A stretch of DNA of 64,000 nucleotides from assembly GCA_021495925.1 (NCBI GenBank), contig JAKEKT010000078.1, forward strand, positions 62,001-126,000, read 5' to 3'. Each line of letters starts with the position of its first letter. The first letter of the stretch is position 1. Below, piece after piece: positions 34,622 to 44,688 of the stretch. The notes beneath the pieces are model-generated. The model saw only the letters and a program-made list of their open reading frames with translations, made no database searches and was not told the origin of the DNA. The translations under genes and the position numbers were made by a program. This stretch comes from Diplodia intermedia. Lineage: Eukaryota > Ascomycota > Dothideomycetes > Botryosphaeriales > Botryosphaeriaceae.

Positions 34622-36022
34622 ATGTCGGGTTACCCGTCAGCAACCAGCCCTCAGGCCCAGTACTTCCCGCGTAAGCCCAGCCCAGCGCCGGTGTGGCATC
34701 TTGCACTGACTTGAGCGACAGCCCCGCCGCAAGGTACCGACAGCTCCGCCGAAGCTCCGCAGCGGCCGCCCAGCTAACCACCTGCCACCAGACGGCCACC
34801 AACCGCAATTCGCTCCTCCGCCTGCGCCACAACAGCAACAGCAGCCGCAATACTACCCCCCTCCGCCTGCTCAGAGTCCCCCCGCGACCCAGCAGCACTT
34901 TGCGCCGCCCCCGCAACCCCAGCCCCAGCACCAGCAATATGACCACCACCGCGCCTCTTCGTACCATGGCAGCCCGGCGCCACACCAGCAATACGCACAG
35001 CAGCCCGCCCCCGCCTATCCTGCTCCGCACTCAGCGAGTCCGTACCCTGTAGAAAAGGCGACTCCGCCCCCGCCGCAGCCTGGCCAGCTGCAACAATCGC
35101 ACACGTTCAATTCCAACACGCCGGCCCAAATGCCTGGCGGCGCTCCTGCTGCTGGGCACTTTGTGGGTGCTGGTGCCACTCAGGACGACGTTGGCACCTT
35201 CAACGGTGGAAGTTACAGAATTAGCCATCGCGACACCAACAGCATTTTGACCGTCCAGTTGGCTATGGGGTGTCCGCTGACTGCGAGACCTGGTATGGGA
35301 GCGCATTCCCTTCCATGCTCGGATTCGCACTGACCAATTCCAGGCGCCATGTTCGCCATGTCCCCCACCATTACCCTCAAGGGCAACATAAAATTCTCTC
35401 TGAAGAAGTTTGTTGCCGGTGGCGAGCTGTCGACGTCGACCTTTACCGGCCCTGGCGAGCTCCTACTCGCTCCTCCCTCCCTCGGAGATATCACCAACAT
35501 CCGCCTTAGCGGCAGTGAGATGTGGAGCGTAAGCAAAGACGGTTTCCTGGCCTGCACTCAAGGAATCGTCAAGGAGTACAAAAGTCAAAGTCTGTCCAAG
35601 GCCATGTTCTCCGGAGAGGGCCTTTTCGTGTACAAGATATCAGGCTCTGGCATCCTTTGGGTCACGAGCATGGGTGCCATTTTGAGGAAAGATGTGAGTG
35701 TCAATACGTGGTGTTTCCCAGCGCGTGCTAACGGCGTACAATAGCTTCAAGAAAACGAGAAGTACATCGTGGATAACGGCCATCTCGTTGCCTGGAATTG
35801 CAAATACGTGCTTGAGCGCGTGGCAAGTGGCGGGGTCATCTCAAACTTGTCTTCTGGCGAAGGGCTGGTGTGCAAATTCACTGGTACGTCACCGGCCCAA
35901 GATATCCTCCGACTACGAGTGGCTGATTCACCATCTCGACAGGACCCGGTACCATCTTTATCCAGACAAGGAACCCCACAGCGATGGCCCAATGGTTCGG
36001 AGCGCACACTGGCGCAGCGTAG
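34622..36022 (+). CDS. aim24: AIM24 family protein (altered inheritance of mitochondria 24)
   Basis: Six exons: 34622-34670, 34722-34733 (only 12 nt), 34792-35292, 35344-35693, 35745-35883 and 35943-36022; 376 aa. A Pro/Gln-rich leader (residues ~1-135) precedes the AIM24 beta-prism. Family blocks are GGSYRISHRDTNSILTVQLA, GCPLTARPGAMFAMSPTITL, KGNIKFSLKKFVAGGELSTS, FTGPGELLLAPPSLGDI, FSGEGLFVYKISGSGILWVT and PGTIFIQTRNPTAMAQWFGA. In yeast, mitochondrial Aim24 supports the MICOS complex and cristae shape. This Pro/Gln-rich N-terminus has no obvious presequence, so cytosolic location is possible, as for other fungal long forms. Confidence 0.9.
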
Positions 36023-36706
36023 TCACGATTGTCATGATCCCTTTCTTCTGCTCTATAGTCAACGTTGGGCCCTTTTTCTTTCTATTTTTCTTCTTTTCTA
36101 CAATTCTCCAAGCGAGAAAATTGAGATCCCCCCCACAGCAAAGGTACTGCTCCAAACTAAGGGCCTGCTTTGCTATTCAAGCTGGCAAGCCGACACTTAA
36201 CTTGCCATTGGTGAAGAATATCCATTTATGGTTGGGGTTACGCTTAGCATATCCAGGCTACAAGTCCGTTGCGTTGGGAGACTGGCTCCTGGTCGATCCG
36301 AAGCCATGTGTTCTCTAGGATTTATCTCCACGCCCAACCCCGGTTTTAAGAAAGTCTTCGCGTAGGCAATGGTTTTTGAAGGAGCACACAGAGCTTCCTC
36401 TCGAGGTGCATCGCTCCGAGAACTCCGGCGCATGCAGAAGACACTGGACATTCAAGTTGGGTCTGCATCGATACAATAGTCTTGGATGCAACTTGGTCGG
36501 TACGAGCCGGCCCCAAAGAATTCTAGCTATCACTTGGCGCATTACACCCACCCTCGTTTGGGATGTCCTCAACGTCTCCCTCTCCCCGCTCAAGTTCCCC
36601 GCAAAGTGCCCCCTTCTCCGCTTTCCTCTCCATTGTTCTCCATCGACCATCTCCATTGTCTCATGCCCGGCTCCCATCTTCTCTCAAACTCGTGGATTAC
36701 TCAACA
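36023..36706. other. Intergenic region upstream of the amino acid permease
   Basis: 684 bp. It includes a T-rich tract at about 36065-36100 (aim24 3' flank) and a CT-rich region before the permease start. An in-frame upstream ATG at 36563 could lengthen the permease by 48 residues. Confidence 0.4.
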
Positions 36707-38674
36707 ATGCCTAGCCTTCATGCAGCCCATTTACAGATCTCAACTGGACGTCGAGGCGCCCAGTCCCACGAATTGCCGGTCAATTTGGAGGCTGGACGCT
36801 GCACCCGTGCTCACGGAAGCGGAAACGCCGAGCCCCTCGCGTCGAGAACAGATGATGAACCTGAGCTTAAGCGTGAGATGCTTCCGCGCCACTTGCAGAT
36901 GATCTCGGTGGCTGGAGCTTTTGGGACCGGCCTGATCATCTCTTCAGGAACAGCACTCCTGCGGGGAGGCCCTGCGTCATTACTGATAGCCTATGTGATC
37001 ATGGGGGCCAACGTCTACTCTGTGATGACCGCACTGGCAGAAATGGCAACGTACGCGAAGATGGACAAAGGGTTTCCGGGGTATGCAACGAGATTTGCAG
37101 ACCCAGCCTTAGGGTGAGAGCATGGTCCCTCATCTCTGACATGCGTCGCCCAGTGCATTAATAGTCATGTTAGGTTCGCAACGGGCTACAATTACTTTTT
37201 CAAATACGTTGTCCTCCTCGCCAATAATCTCACAGCTGCGGGCATCATCATTCAGTACTGGCGTCCCGAGCTGAACGTCGGCATTTGGATCACCGTCTTC
37301 GCCATTCCGGTCCTCTCCATCAACTTCTTCCACGTTCGCGTCTTCGGAGAGTCCCAATACATTGCTGGTGTGGTTAAGCTGCTCGTCATGACCATGCTTA
37401 TCATCTCCTGCCTGGTGGCGTCCCTCAAGCCTGTCGAGGGTCGCGGTGTGGTCGGATTCCGCTATTGGAAGGATTCGGGCGCTTTCGGCGAATATATCAA
37501 GCATGGTGGTCCCGGGCGTTTCCTTGGTTTCTGGGCCGCCTTCGTCCAGGCTGGCTTTGCTTACATTGGAACTGAAGTTGTGGGCGCGGCCTTTGGCGAA
37601 ACGCCAAACATAAAAAAGGAGGTCCCCCGGGCCATTTTCTGGACGTTCTGGAGAATAGTCTTCTTCTATATCGGCGGCGTTGTGGTGTTGGGCATGTCTT
37701 GCCCGTATCGAAACGAAATGCTTGTAGGAGCTACTCATTCGAAAGCGAGTGCCGGTATGTTGACTCGGCGGAGAACGTTTGATAGTCGCTGAATAGCTCT
37801 CGTGATGCAGCCGCCTCGCCATTCGTCATCGCTGTCAAATTGGCCGGGTTCGAAGGGCTTCCAGATGTCGTTAACGCAAGTTTGCTTGTGTTTGTTCTCA
37901 GTGCTGCATGCTCCGGTAAGCCACTTCTCCTGTTTCGTCATTGTCTGTTTCTCATTTCCTGATGACTTCAACTCTCCCAGATATATACGTCGCCTCGCGT
38001 ACCCTTTACGCGCTATCGAAAGATCATCAGGCACCCCAGATATTCAAGCGGACCGTCAAACAGCGAATCCCCACGCTTCGTACCCCATTAACCCTACGGG
38101 ACCGATTGTCAAACCTGTGCGTTGGCGTGCCGCTTGCCTCGGTGCTATCTTGCTCCGCATTCTTCCTTCTCGGGTACCTAAACATTTCGAAATCATCTTC
38201 CACCGTCTTCGGGTATTTTGTATCACTTGTTACCGTCTTTGGAGCTTTGAATTGGGTCAGCATCCTCATTTCGTATATTTGCTTCAGCCGCGGCCTGCGG
38301 GCTCAAGGTATACGGCGAGATGATTTACCATACCAGGGCTTTCTACAGCCATATGCCTCATATATATCTCTAGTCATCACTGTTCTACTCATCCTCTTCA
38401 ATGGTAAGTTCCTCCTGGTATGTTGCCGTGCTTTGGAAAGGCTGACCCAAATCCAAATGCAGGCTTTGACGCCTTCATCTACCAATTCGACGCCTCGAGG
38501 TTTGTCACATCGTATATTGGGGTTCTCATCTTCGCGGCAAATTACTATGGTTGGAAGCTCTTTGCAAAGACGAAGTGGGTCGAACCAAAGGAAATGGATT
38601 TGGTAAATAACTGCAATATTGAGCCAGCCACTGAAACCCTCCTGCTTGGGCAAACGGCTGGACTGAAGGATTGA
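36707..38674 (+). CDS. Amino acid permease (APC superfamily, fungal YAT type)
   Basis: Five exons: 36707-37113, 37174-37754, 37811-37915, 37981-38403 and 38463-38674; 575 aa. A polar N-terminus leads to LPRHLQMISVAGAFGTGLII, the first span with the G(A/S)xGTGL substrate-backbone loop. Further spans include SLLIAYVIMGANVYSVMTAL, FATGYNYFFKYVVLLANNLT, LLVMTMLIISCLVASL, FWAAFVQAGFAYIGTEVVG, IVFFYIGGVVVLGMSC and SDIYVASRTLYALSKDHQAP. This gives the usual 12-helix permease. The AYIGTEVVGxxxGE and RTLYALxKDxQAP blocks are diagnostic of fungal general or proline-type permeases; substrate specificity cannot be read. An upstream ATG (36563) is possible. It converges with the NmrA-like gene, with 107 bp between. 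Confidence 0.92.
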
Positions 38675-38781
38675 CAGAAGCATTGGCGCTGTTGGCCACT
38701 ACGAAGCCACTTACTTCAAACAAATATCAATTTGGAAATATCCAAACTTGGTTGGCTGAACAAGAAAGAATATCGATATCG

Positions 38782-39918
38782 TCAGATCAGATGAGCTTTG
38801 ACCTGTTCCAAGGCATGCTTGAAGCCTTTTGCTTCCTCCGGGGAGATTCCCAAATCCTCTTTGCTCACGAGCAATTGACCCAAGTGGGCATGCCAATCAG
38901 AGATCTGTTCGCCAAACTTCAACTGAGCAGCAAGCTCACGTCCAGCGATGCCCCAAATCTGTTCATATCCTTCGGCCGTGATCTCGGTAAACACGGCAGG
39001 CTTCCCGGTAACCTCGCCCCAGTACTGGGCCATCTTCTCGAAGGATACGACCTCCGTGAACACGCTGGCATATTTCCCCAGTGTTTTGTCGGGGGCTGCG
39101 AGCACCTGGCGCACCCACACACCCACCGTCACGGAGACATCACCGGTGACGGGAATGGTAGCGGATGGCTTCGTAGGAAGGGCGAAGATGTACTTGCCGC
39201 TTCCCGGCTGCAGTTTACGGTGAGCTTAGCACCCTCATAGTAAGGACCCACAATCACTTACGACTTCAAAGGGCCTGGAGTTGGGGAAGAACGCCAGATT
39301 CGATGAGTAGAAGCCGACGTAGAGGAACGTAGTCTTCGCGGCCAGATCAGGAAGCTCGTCGCGGATACGTTGATCAACTTTCGCTTTGTGGTCCATGTGC
39401 GGAACGGGGAATCGGCCGCCAGTGATGTCGTTCGCGTGTGGGATGGTACTCCAGATGTAATGCTCCAGCGTTTTCGTCTGCGACGCGGCTTTCGCCAGAA
39501 GCATCGCCTGCTGCTCTTCAATCTCGCCGGCCTCGGATTGCGATTTCCCAGTGAACAGGTGCTCCCAAAAGTTTGTTACTGCAAACACGGCGTGTGCACC
39601 CTGCCAGTATTCAGCTTCGTCTGTCGCATTTGGAATAATACGTCGTAAACAGTAGAAAGGTATTTGCACCCAGACGACCAACTGCGGGATCGGTTGCATG
39701 TTGGTTGCACTCACCTCGAAAGCTTTCACCAACGAGCCCTCATCATTGAAATCCGCAGCAACAACTTCAGCCCCCTGAGCGGCGAGAGCCTTTGCCGCGT
39801 CGCCATTGGGGTTGCGGGTGATTGCCCTGACTTTCCAGCTGCCGCTCTCCAAGAGCACGCGAGCAACAGATCCGCCCTGCGTTCCGGTGGCACCAGTTAC
39901 TGCGATCGTTTTAGCCAT
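38782..39918 (-). CDS. NmrA-like family protein (HSCARG type)
   Basis: Exons 39918-39715, 39600-39262 and 39207-38782; 322 aa. It starts MAKTIAVTGATGTQGGSVAR, the canonical TGATGxQG NAD(P) loop. It continues with VRAITRNPNGDAAKALAAQG, GAEVVAADFNDEGSLVKAFE and, across intron 1, GAHAVFAVTNFWEHL. Later blocks are LEHYIWSTIPHANDITGGRF, KTTFLYVGFY and PGSGKYIFALPTKPSATIPV. These match the NmrA/HSCARG group, redox sensors that bind NADPH without strong catalysis; Aspergillus NmrA represses the GATA factor AreA. Intron 1 is 114 nt, a multiple of three and free of stops, so a longer retained form is conceivable. This is the second NmrA-like gene in the window; the two are not close copies. Confidence 0.9.
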
Positions 39919-40494
39919 GTTGGGATCTTGCCTGAATCAGTGGATGTCGACTACACAGCTCACATTCAGGCCGGAATATATAAGTACATATGACCCTTGC
40001 TCATTATTCGTCTGCCAAGTAGTGAGCAAGGACTGATTGGAAATCCATCGGAAATCCGGTATCGTCAACGGCCGACATCTGAAATGCGGGGTTGTGGCCC
40101 ACACAAAGCCGCCAAGCGGGGGAATGTTTGTATCCTGCAAAGTCGCATGTCGATCTACACTGCGAAAAACTACCAGTTGCGTGGACCGTTGAAGCAACCA
40201 TTCACTTGAGACATCAACATTTCGACGTCCATGACAAACACTCCAGATGCCCCTGGCTGTGCTAACGTATGCTTCCCAGCATACCATGTACGTACATTGT
40301 GCTGTGACTGAGTTCTGAAGAAGACACCTTTTCGAATCCTCCTTACGTGGCGATCTTTATTGGAAGTGTTCCCAAGTGGGGTAGAGGGGCTGTCGGCCGA
40401 GAGCACCGACATCCTTGCAGCGTCCAGACTGATCACGCTACGTTCGCGGCTTTCGTTGGCTGGACTGCACTTTTTGGCTCTCATTGCCTGCATA

Positions 40495-40882
40495 ATGGCG
40501 CAAGACTCACAGGCATTCAATCCAGTTGTAGAAGAAACGGCATCGCGTCGGACTAAGACGGCATTGCTCGCTCCTCGGGAAGACACTTCATTATCTCCGA
40601 GTCCAGTCTTTGAGAGCCTCTCCAAGCACCGGAAGTCGGAATTGCATAGTCCCGGATGCGTCGAGCAGTTTCGCAACAACCGACCGTAAGTGTCGATGAC
40701 TTCCATAGCCACACATGCCTGATCTTTGCGTGATCGGATTGGACAGAGCGCATGGATTTCAAGAACACTCGTCATCTCGTAACCGGCCCTCCCTCCCTTC
40801 AACATTGGATTCAACTACCCACGGAGGAGAAGTATCAAGGTTTGAATCTACTGTTAGCTACTCGCTTCAGCTACCTACGTGA
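40495..40882 (+). CDS. Possible small hypothetical protein
   Basis: Weak candidate of 108 aa from two exons (40495-40685, 40747-40882). The intron has a consensus GTAAGT donor and GGACAG acceptor, and the frame closes (327 nt). The protein starts MAQDSQAFNPVVEETASRR and is polar and Ser-rich, with no signal peptide, membrane span or known motif. An overlapping minus-strand frame is about equally open, so coding status is doubtful. Kept because the splice signals are good. Confidence 0.3.
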
Positions 40883-41647
40883 TAAAGAGGCACGAACCTG
40901 CATCTACGTCTAGACATATGCTTTAGCTGCCCATGTGAGCGAGGTTCAACGCCGCCGATGGGCTTCCAAGGCCCAAACGTCCGGTGACTCACGGTAAGCC
41001 TCGCCATATAAGAGCTATTGGTGAAGCAGCGTTCTGCATCCATGTACGATTTAATTGCCATGAGTGGCATTGCACCGTCACCCATTGACGCGATCCAGAA
41101 AAATATGTTATTGCTCATCAAGTACTAGCATCTCTGTATCTGACCTGCTCCTACGCGCCTGAGCCTTGTGTATAGCAATCGCATATCATGATGCAGAGTC
41201 ATCGAAATACTTCTTCACATTTTCATATGTTCATGGTCGCCAGCACCGGCCTACTCCCATGGACGCGGGTTGTTTACTCGATCCGACTACAGCTAAACAT
41301 CAAGCTACGCACTATCACATAAGAAGAATTCAAGAACTTAATCCCAGTCTACGTAGACTCTCGATCGTGACTTCGGCCGTTACCTCTATCGAGCGGTAGA
41401 ATCAGATCCACATGAACGGGACCCTCTCAACCCTCTACGGGCTAAGACTCGGAAGATGTACCGATAGACGTTAAAGTACTCGGAAATGTGAAGGGGTTGC
41501 GGCCTGAAATTACGTTAATACGACCTCTTTAAAGGGACCGAAGTGTGAAGTAGGCCAAAAACAATACCCAGCGTATCACTTCGCCCTCGGAGGTCCGGCT
41601 TTGTGCAGACTGGGTGCTGCAATGCAGCTAGGCAATTGAGTAATAGC

Positions 41648-41655
41648 TATATATA
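41648..41655 (+). promoter_or_regulatory. TATA element about 30 bp upstream of the tRNA gene
   Basis: TATATATA inside a 14-bp palindrome (AGCTATATATAGCT, 41645-41658). The spacing to the tRNA start matches the upstream TATA used by TFIIIB at tRNA genes in fission yeast and plants. Function is inferred. Confidence 0.45.
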
Positions 41656-41684
41656 GCTTGCGGGTCGAGGGACCTTCCAACAAT

Positions 41685-41812
41685 GGCCGGTTGGCTCAAT
41701 GGTGTAAGTGTCCAACAACAAAAATTTCATCCAAAACTCCATTTAACACATCGATATAGAGAGTGTCCGCCTCCTAAGCGGAAGGTTGCGGGTTCGAGTC
41801 CCGTGCTGGTCG
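41685..41812 (+). tRNA. tRNA-Arg(CCU) interrupted in the D-loop
   Basis: Without the 56-nt insert (41704-41759) the sequence folds as a standard 72-nt tRNA. The acceptor stem GGCCGGT pairs with GCTGGTC (with G-U wobbles), and the discriminator is G. Box A is TGGCTCAATGG. The D-stem GCTC pairs with GAGT around loop AATGGTA. The anticodon stem TCCGC/GCGGA encloses CTCCTAA with anticodon CCT at 41773-41775, reading AGG (Arg). The T-arm GCGGG-TTCGAGT-CCCGT carries a perfect box B. No intron sits at the canonical 37/38 site. The insert falls right after G18-G19-T20, just past box A, so both internal promoter boxes remain intact. A run of five T follows at 41844. Confidence 0.88.
41704..41759 (+). 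other. 56-nt GT-AG (spliceosomal-type) insert in the tRNA D-loop
   Basis: The insert starts with GTAAGT and ends with CGATATAG. A TTTAAC branch-like motif lies about 14 nt before the end. Its length and signals equal those of the mRNA introns in this window. The excision boundaries that rebuild the tRNA D-arm fall exactly on the GT and AG. A 7-bp direct repeat (AGTGTCC at 41707-41713 and 41762-41768) spans the insert and may reflect how it arose. A conventional tRNA intron would lie one base 3' of the anticodon and be cut at a bulge-helix-bulge; neither position nor ends fit that. Confidence 0.75.
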
Positions 41813-42666
41813 TATAGACGGTCATCCGTCGAGAGAATGCAAATTTTTGCCCAATTTTTACTTATCCACCTCTTTTTTGACATTTTCTACCTTTTTACGC
41901 GCCGTGTGTCAGAGTACTGATCCCCGGGGATCCCCGGAGGCAAATTACATGTGTCCTGGACAGATCAGAAGCAAAATCCACGAGAATACGTCGTCAATTC
42001 GTTGAGTGGTAGACTTTCGGGTTAGCCCTCGGGTTAGCATTTTGCCTCGCTTTTCGGCGATATCTCCCAACACACTAGCCCGCGGAACGAATTGGTTGCA
42101 TGCGGGGCCTCTCTCTGCATCTAGTGAGGGCCACAAAGCATCAGAATAGACGAAACCATGCGGTCAATTTGGTCAGTGTTGGAACTCGAAACACGATGAA
42201 CCGCAGTGGCCATTCCCTGATGTTTTTGCCCAAGTTTCCTTATCATTTGTGAGCACATACATACATGTAGATGTACAAATTCATGGGGACCGTTTTATTG
42301 ACTTCCTGCATGCCCTCGTGTGTGGTCATGGCAATAGTAGATGAACGGCTGTCTGCTGGGTAAGCCGTCCCCACCACCACCATCTTATCTTATCAGAGAT
42401 CCTCTGATACAGCAGAAAAGCGCTTCAATAGCACTTATTACCATGCGAAGCAAGTTTCTACCCCGAGATGAATAGACAGGAGGGGGTGGTACGGTGTTAC
42501 CCCACTGATAGTATCGCATGGGTCATGTTATGTCCTGGCGTTTTGGCCGACCGCACAAGGCTGCATTTCCATGCATGAGTCATCTAAGCATCTCATGCAT
42601 GTTCTTGGATCTTATGGAAACATCTGCAACACCCCGCTTTCCGTTCAACATAAGTCCTCCCTCACG
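41813..42666. other. Intergenic region between tRNA and Nudix gene
   Basis: 854 bp, AT-rich near the tRNA. It includes a perfect 14-bp palindrome GATCCCCGGGGATC at 41919-41932. No gene recognised. Confidence 0.4.
41844..41848 (+). terminator. Pol III T-run terminator
   Basis: TTTTT 31 nt after the tRNA 3' end, with a second T5 at 41855-41859 as backup. This fits Pol III termination for the tRNA gene. Confidence 0.6.
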
Positions 42667-43323
42667 ATGCCGCATACAGCCTCCAAAAATGCCCGCGTCG
42701 GGGTTGGGGTATTTATCCTCAACGACAGAAATCAGTTCATAATTGGCAAGCGCAAGGGCAGCCACGGTGCCGGTATGTTCGCGTCTTCAGTTTTTACATA
42801 ACATATCGCGAGACGATGCACGGCAAGGTGTCAGACGCTTGTCCACACGCTCCCAACGCTGCATTCATGCCATGAAGTCTCGAATGGTACTGAACAGTGT
42901 ACAGGCACTTGGGCACTCCCAGGTGGCCACCTCGAATTCGGGGAGAGCTTTGAAGAGTGCGCTGCAAGAGAGACCCTGGAGGAGACTGGGCTGGCAACGA
43001 CGGACGTGCACTTCTTCACGGCAACCAACAGCGTCATGACCGACGTCGATGCCCACTATGTAACCATCTTCATGACAGCGAGGATAAGTGGCGATAAGAC
43101 GGAACCCGAGGTGAATTCACCACCCAGGCCTGCTTGCTTGGACCGCGCTAACAGGCGTTTGCAGAACCTCGAGCCAGAGAAGTGCGAGTCTTGGGAATGG
43201 GTGGGCTGGGAACGGCTGCGGAGCATGGCAGAGGAAAGCAAGTCTGGAGAAGACGGGTCGCCGAAGCTTTTCTTGCCATTGGTGAATCTTTTTGACCAGC
43301 GTCGGGGGATTGGTCTCCCTTGA
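42667..43323 (+). CDS. Small Nudix hydrolase (NUDT15/MTH2-like nucleotide pyrophosphatase)
   Basis: Exons 42667-42772, 42905-43110 and 43165-43323; 156 aa. The first intron is 132 nt, the longest found here inside a coding region. The protein reads KNARVGVGVFILNDRNQFII, then GKRKGSHGAGTWALPGGHLE, with the Nudix box at residues 43-65 (GHLEFGESFEECAARETLEE plus TGL). All metal-binding glutamates of the REUxEE core are present. Downstream are HYVTIFMTARISG and CESWEWVGWERL. The GSHGxGxWALPGGHLE context is that of NUDT15-type enzymes, which hydrolyse oxidised or modified (d)NTPs. Exact substrate is inferred. It converges with cue1, 86 bp away. Confidence 0.94.
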
Positions 43324-43409
43324 AACGGTCAGAAACCGGTCATGTGCGAACCAGAGCATTAATTTCGACTGCTATTTGACAAGCTTCACAAACTACAATG
43401 ACATGGCAC

Positions 43410-44038
43410 TTAGGATTGCGCAGCCTTGGCCTTATCCTTTTCTAGCATCTTCCTCCGCGCAGCCAAGACCATCTCTTCACGGCGGCGCTGCAGGTTCTGC
43501 TGGCGCTCTGCCTTGTTCTGCGACCACGCCGACTTCTTCGGCGGTTCCTCCAGCGGCGTGGCATCCCCGTCTTGGATCTTGGAGGCGAGCTTGTATCTTG
43601 TTATCAGGTCCGGTTGCGAGGGCGCCGCGGCGGGTTCGCGCTGGGCGGGGCGCGCTTGGGGCTGCGGGGGCATGGGCGGCTGGAAGGACGGAGGCGGCTT
43701 CGCAGAGTTGGTCAGCTGGTGCCGGGGCATAGGCGACGAAGACGGCAACATACGACTTCCAGGCCCCTTCCGGTCAGGACGCGCTCGGTGGTGGCGGCGA
43801 CGTTGTTGCCATTGCGCGACAGATCCCACATGATCTCACGGCGATCCAGCTGGGGGAACATCTGCGAGACCTGCTCGACGGCGGCGGGGTTCACGCGCGG
43901 GGCGGCATTGCGGCTGCCGGCGGGGCGTTGGTGGCCCTGGGCGGCGGAGGGCGAGTTGTACCAGCGGAATATGAGGAAGCTGACGACGATGATGACGAGC
44001 AGCTGCGGGATGTTGAGGGTGCTGCCGCCGTCCGACAT
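43410..44038 (-). CDS. cue1: CUE-domain ER membrane protein (Cue1-like, ERAD)
   Basis: Exons 44038-43754 and 43697-43410, intron 56 nt; 190 aa. An N-terminal membrane anchor (IPQLLVIIVVSFLIFRWY) is followed by a linker. A CUE domain comes next (NPAAVEQVSQMFPQLDRREI, then MWDLSRNGNNVAATTERVL), with the MFP motif that contacts ubiquitin. The C-terminal ~40 residues (KSAWSQNKAERQQNLQRRREEMVLAARRKM, given in part) are basic and helical, as in the Ubc7-binding region of Cue1. Yeast Cue1 anchors and activates Ubc7 at the ER for degradation of misfolded proteins. Size and domain order fit well. Confidence 0.88.
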
Positions 44039-44688
44039 GGGCAGAGACGGCGAATGGACGCGATTCCGGGATGAGAGGGCGGGTGTGCTGCTCAGCTGCA
44101 GGTTGGTGGTGTCGGGACGGAAGCGGGCGGTGGAGGACGGCGGCGTCGTCTGGAGGCGCCGAAGAAGCCAAACCCCTGCCTGCCGCATCACCAACCACCT
44201 CTGCCGCCAGCAACGCCGGTGCAGTGCGTGGTCCTGACTCGCCGTGCCTGCAACGCCGCCGTCTGCTGCCGCCTCGTCGCCGCCGCGCAGCCGTCTATTT
44301 CTCCGCCGCCGCACGTCCAGGCCCGCCTCGGCTGCATTTGCACGCCGGTGTGCGGCAGGCAGATGCCTTATTCAGCCGGCTGGGGCCGAGGTGGATCGGC
44401 GGCGGCGTGGGGGAGCGACCAACGGATCGCCAGTCAAGCATTTCCAGCAGCTGCAGGGAGCACTCGCCGAACGCTTGCCCGAGCTGGTGAATAGTGGCAG
44501 ACTTGTTGGCCGCTGCGTCCCCCGCGCCTCTGCCCACGCCAAGTTTTCCCACCTATCAGCCCGCGCTGAGCCCCGCCGAGGGGCATCGTGGGGTCCAGCA
44601 TTCTTCCGTCAACGCCGCGTCGCATTTATATCTGCCATTGCTCCCGGCCATTGGCCTCGCCCATCCGACTCTCTTCCCTCTGCCCGCC
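44039..44688. other. Divergent promoter region of cue1 and lgd1
   Basis: 650 bp, strongly GC-rich. Chance ORFs on both strands. I found no clear binding site for the galacturonate regulator. Confidence 0.4.

Larger units (their letters stand above)
39919..41684. other. Gene-poor region between NmrA-like gene and tRNA gene
   Basis: 1.77 kb, AT-richer than average to the right. Apart from a weak small-gene candidate (40495-40882) there is nothing recognisable. A minus-strand open frame at 40170-40805 overlaps that candidate and has no family motif. Confidence 0.4.

Noticed and set aside
40170..40805. Minus-strand frame of about 211 codons opposite the small-gene candidate
   Set aside because: No motif and no independent splice or promoter evidence; cannot be preferred over the plus-strand candidate.
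41919..41932. Perfect palindrome GATCCCCGGGGATC
   Set aside because: Short GC palindrome without repeats nearby; could be a binding site, but nothing supports it.
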